Assembly (NCBI GenBank): GCA_964609615.1 | Contig: CAZSRL010000021.1 | Location: forward strand, 1 to 14,621 | DNA length: 14,621 nt | Direction: 5' to 3' | DNA from: CAZSRL01 sp964609615 | GTDB lineage: Bacteria > Bacillota_I > Bacilli_A > RF39 > UBA660 | Shown: positions 13,772 to 14,621 of the stretch, one piece after another | Layout of the letters: each line of letters opens with the position of its first letter | Position numbering within the stretch: the first letter of the stretch is position 1 | Program-made: the position numbers and the translations under genes | The notes under the pieces: model-generated | Told to the model about the DNA's origin: nothing | What the model saw: only the letters and a program-made list of their open reading frames with translations | Databases searched by the model: none

Positions 13772-14621
13772 ATGATCAATATAAAAGAAGATAAAAATTT
13801 AAATATATTAAATCATAGTTGTGCTCATTTAATGGCACAAGCTATAAAAAGGTTATATCCTAATGCATTATTTTGGGTAGGACCTGTTATCGCTGAAGGC
13901 TTTTATTATGATATTGATTTAGGAGATGAAGTAATAAAAGAAGAAGAACTATTAAAAATAGAAAAAGAAATGAAAAAGATTTCTAAAGATGGAAAAAGAA
14001 TATATAGAGAAGAATTAACTAGAAAAGAAGCACTAGAAAAGTTTGAAAATGATCCATATAAATTAGATTTAATTAATAATATGGATAATAATGAAATAAT
14101 AAGTTGTTATACACAAGGAGAATTTACAGATCTTTGTAGAGGTCCTCATGTAGAAACTGTAAAAGTAATAAAAAACTTTAAACTTTTAAAAGTAAGTGGA
14201 GCGTATTTTAAGGGAGATTCTAAAAATAAAATGCTACAAAGAATATATGGTATATGTTTTGAAAATAGTGAAGATTTAGAACAACATTTAAAATTACTTG
14301 AAGAAGCTAAAAAAAGAGATCATAAAAAACTAGGAAGAGAACTTGGTTTATTTATGATGAGTGAATATGGTCCTGGATTTCCATTTTGGTTACCTAATGG
14401 AATGATACTTAGAAATATTTTAGAAAATTTTTGGTATACTGAACACGAAAAAGAAAACTATAATTTTATTAAAACACCTATAATGTTAAATAGAGATTTA
14501 TGGGAAATCTCAGGACATTGGGAAAATTATAAAGAAAATATGTATACTTCTGTTATAGATGAAAAAGAATTTGCTATAAAACCAATGAATTGTCCAGGTG
14601 GAATGTTAGTATATAAAAATA
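13772..14621 (+). CDS. thrS: Threonyl-tRNA synthetase lacking the TGS domain (3' end outside the window)
   Basis: ThrRS charges tRNA-Thr. ATG 13772 follows GAGAGGATGG, which lies inside the end of the preceding gene. 283 residues are visible. The editing-domain motif HSCAHLMAQA with H15 and H19 comes right at the N-terminus, whereas in E. coli the equivalent His residues are at about 73 and 77. The TGS domain is therefore absent, and no coding sequence for it lies upstream. The rest of the editing site is present (C122 and H126 in DLCRGPH). Class II motif 1 includes GPGFPFWLPNG (200-210), and MNCPGGMLVYK (272-282) carries the zinc ligand C274. Motif 3 and the anticodon domain lie beyond the window. 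Regulation is by the T-box leader. Confidence 0.95.
   Translation, partial: MINIKEDKNLNILNHSCAHLMAQAIKRLYPNALFWVGPVIAEGFYYDIDLGDEVIKEEELLKIEKEMKKISKDGKRIYREELTRKEALEKFENDPYKLDLINNMDNNEIISCYTQGEFTDLCRGPHVETVKVIKNFKLLKVSGAYFKGDSKNKMLQRIYGICFENSEDLEQHLKLLEEAKKRDHKKLGRELGLFMMSEYGPGFPFWLPNGMILRNILENFWYTEHEKENYNFIKTPIMLNRDLWEISGHWENYKENMYTSVIDEKEFAIKPMNCPGGMLVYKN

Overview
The window is a very AT-rich stretch of a low-GC Firmicutes-type chromosome. Genes carry AGGAGG-like ribosome binding sites, promoters are close to TTGACA-N17-TATAAT or extended -10 (TGnTATAAT), terminators are hairpins with T-tails, and thrS sits behind a T-box. Tryptophan is encoded by TGG and TGA ends at least one gene (13522-13524), so the standard bacterial code applies and this is not a TGA=Trp mollicute. 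The sequence alone does not name a genus.

Bases 1-5050 look like an accessory island. It opens with the 3' end of a probable Mob/Pre plasmid mobilisation gene. Next comes an operon of two tandem histidine-phosphatase genes (each interrupted by one in-frame TAA), an unrecognised 214-residue protein and a HIT-family nucleotide hydrolase. A promoter-to-terminator unit of about 110 bases with no ORF follows; it may be a small RNA or an attenuating leader. Then come an AlkD-like DNA glycosylase gene and a MerR regulator with two C-terminal domain repeats. That regulator is broken by a frameshift and a TAA, although its 19-bp-spacer promoter is intact. Three decayed genes and a relaxase remnant suggest a mobile, partly eroding segment.

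Bases 5050-14621 look like core genome: thyA and a small two-helix membrane protein; a bidirectional terminator; a zinc-dependent sorbitol/threonine-type dehydrogenase on the minus strand; a divergent region with an inverted repeat; argS; a YhgE/Pip-type membrane protein; an HD-domain phosphohydrolase; tRNA-Arg(CCU); a membrane-anchored protein resembling the RsgI extracellular domain; and a DedA protein. The window ends with a well-formed threonine T-box leader, two small unknown ORFs, and the 5' part of a thrS lacking the TGS domain.

Most genes are monocistronic or in pairs. The likely operons are 596-2969, thyA with the small membrane protein, the RsgI-like gene with dedA, and T-box/two small ORFs/thrS. 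The strongest leads for something undescribed are the structured transcript at 3018-3129, the paired decay of the tandem phosphatases, and the two small ORFs under threonine T-box control.
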